Below, piece by piece: positions 13,880 to 14,576 of a stretch of 14,576 nt of DNA. Made by a program: the position numbers and the translations under genes. The DNA comes from Oscillospiraceae bacterium (GTDB taxonomy: Bacteria > Bacillota > Clostridia > Oscillospirales > Oscillospiraceae): the NCBI GenBank assembly GCA_016297855.1, contig JAEDFW010000040.1, positions 1-14,576 on the forward strand. Direction: 5' to 3'. Positions within the stretch are counted from its first letter, which is position 1; every line of letters begins with the position of its first letter. The notes under the pieces were generated by a model. It was given only the letters and a program-made list of their open reading frames with translations. It was not told where the DNA came from and ran no database searches.

Positions 13880-14576
13880 GCTTCCACTCCAGATCAGAGA
13901 ACGTAAAGTACTGCGGCAGCCACTGCATTTTGACTGTGCCGGTCTCGCCATGGCGGTTCTTGGCCACGATGCATTCAGCCACGTTCTTTTCTTCGGTGTT
14001 GGGGTTGTAGTATTCGTCACGGTAGAGGAACAGAACAGAGTCGGCGTCCTGCTCGATGGCGCCGGATTCGCGCAGGTCCGAGAGCATGGGGCGCTTGTCG
14101 GTCCGGCTCTCGTTGGCACGTGAAAGCTGACTCAGGCAGATGACGGGTACGTTCAGTTCCTTGGCCATGATCTTGAGCGCACGGGAGATCTCGCTCACCA
14201 CGGTCACACGGTTCTCTCCCGTTTTGCCCGGAGCGGCGGCGGTCATGAGCTGTAAATAGTCGATGAGAACAAGGCCGAGGTTGTCCAGCCTGCGGCATTT
14301 GGCATTCATTTCCGCCACGGTGATGGCGGGGTTGTCGTCGACGCGGATATCCGTCTGGCTGAGCGCAGACGACGCAATCGACAGCTTCTGCCAGTCCTCG
14401 TCTGCAAGCTTGCCTGTGACGAGCTTCTGGTTTTCCACAAAGCTCTCGTTTGAGAGTAAACGCATTGCCAGCTGCTCGCGCGACATTTCCAGCGAGAAAA
14501 ACGCAACGGTTTTTCTGGTGTTTTTCGCTACGCTGAGCGCAATATTCAGAGCGATTGCCGTCTTGCCCATGCCGGG
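13869..14576 (-). CDS. dnaB: Replicative DNA helicase DnaB, C-terminal ATPase domain (5' part outside window)
   Basis: Only the last 235 codons lie in the window; the N-terminal primase-interaction domain and the first part of the P-loop are beyond the right edge. The visible part begins in the Walker A motif (PGMGKT) and continues with FFSLEMSREQLAMRL, the Walker B stretch LVLIDYLQLM, LSQLSRANESR, LRESGAIEQDAD and the C-terminal arginine-finger region AKNRHGETGTV, all typical of the RecA-like DnaB motor that unwinds DNA 5'-3' as a hexamer at the fork. The stop codon at 13869 overlaps the tilS start. No intein is visible in the part seen. The 11-nt overlap and the downstream tilS-hpt-ftsH genes indicate one operon; its promoter is outside the window. 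Confidence 0.95.
   Translation of the reverse strand, partial: PGMGKTAIALNIALSVAKNTRKTVAFFSLEMSREQLAMRLLSNESFVENQKLVTGKLADEDWQKLSIASSALSQTDIRVDDNPAITVAEMNAKCRRLDNLGLVLIDYLQLMTAAAPGKTGENRVTVVSEISRALKIMAKELNVPVICLSQLSRANESRTDKRPMLSDLRESGAIEQDADSVLFLYRDEYYNPNTEEKNVAECIVAKNRHGETGTVKMQWLPQYFTFSDLEWKHAE

Noticed and set aside
13880..14119. Upstream in-frame extension of tilS (80 codons)
   Set aside because: It lies wholly inside dnaB, is Ser/Thr/Pro/Arg-rich like an out-of-frame reading, and a ribosome binding site supports ATG 13879, where TilS homology begins.
1..14576. CRISPR arrays, tRNA/rRNA genes, insertion sequences, attachment sites, prophage genes, selenocysteine-type in-frame TGA
   Set aside because: Looked for on both strands by eye; none was seen, and the genes are intact and mostly housekeeping.

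Overview
The window looks like chromosome of a Bacillota bacterium of class Clostridia, most likely the Oscillospiraceae/Ruminococcaceae group. This is inferred from fairly high GC (judged by eye), strong AGGAGG-type ribosome binding sites, sigma-A-like TTGACA/TATAAT promoters, the dnaB-tilS-hpt-ftsH gene order, and an SLH-domain exported nucleotidase. I see no phage, IS, tRNA, rRNA, CRISPR or other mobile features.

Left part (1-3051). A divergent pair: plsY (membrane glycerol-3-phosphate acyltransferase, minus strand, cut by the left edge) and a metallo-beta-lactamase-fold hydrolase with an altered metal motif and an extra C-terminal domain. A MATE multidrug exporter follows. Its leader has a consensus promoter directly followed by an intrinsic terminator, so an attenuator is possible. 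A long bidirectional terminator closes this block.

Middle part (3097-7592, all minus strand). Separate transcription units: a membrane-anchored phosphodiester glycosidase (NAGPA domain) with a hairpin leader, a secreted 5'-nucleotidase with three C-terminal SLH cell-wall anchoring repeats, and a conserved protein of unknown function (DUF5662-like). The glycosidase and the nucleotidase act at the cell surface.

Right-middle part (7691-9127, minus). A two-gene operon: a YedE/YeeE-type sulfur/selenium membrane transporter and an overlapping TusA-like sulfur carrier. It has a near-consensus promoter, an approximately 108-nt leader made almost entirely of hairpins, and a terminator. The leader holds a repeated GGATAAC whose two copies are both complementary to one intervening segment. 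This riboswitch-like arrangement is the most interesting unexplained structure in the window.

Right part (9156-14576, minus). A housekeeping cluster, in transcription order: dnaB (cut by the right edge), tilS, hpt, ftsH, then a terminator and a YhcC/TIGR01212-type radical SAM protein. The dnaB-tilS overlap and the 4-nt tilS-hpt gap indicate translational coupling. The cluster joins replication, tRNA-Ile decoding, purine salvage and membrane protein quality control. No intergenic gap exceeds 300 bases; the largest are 1437-1638, 4450-4668 and 8985-9155, and each holds the promoters, hairpins or terminators listed.
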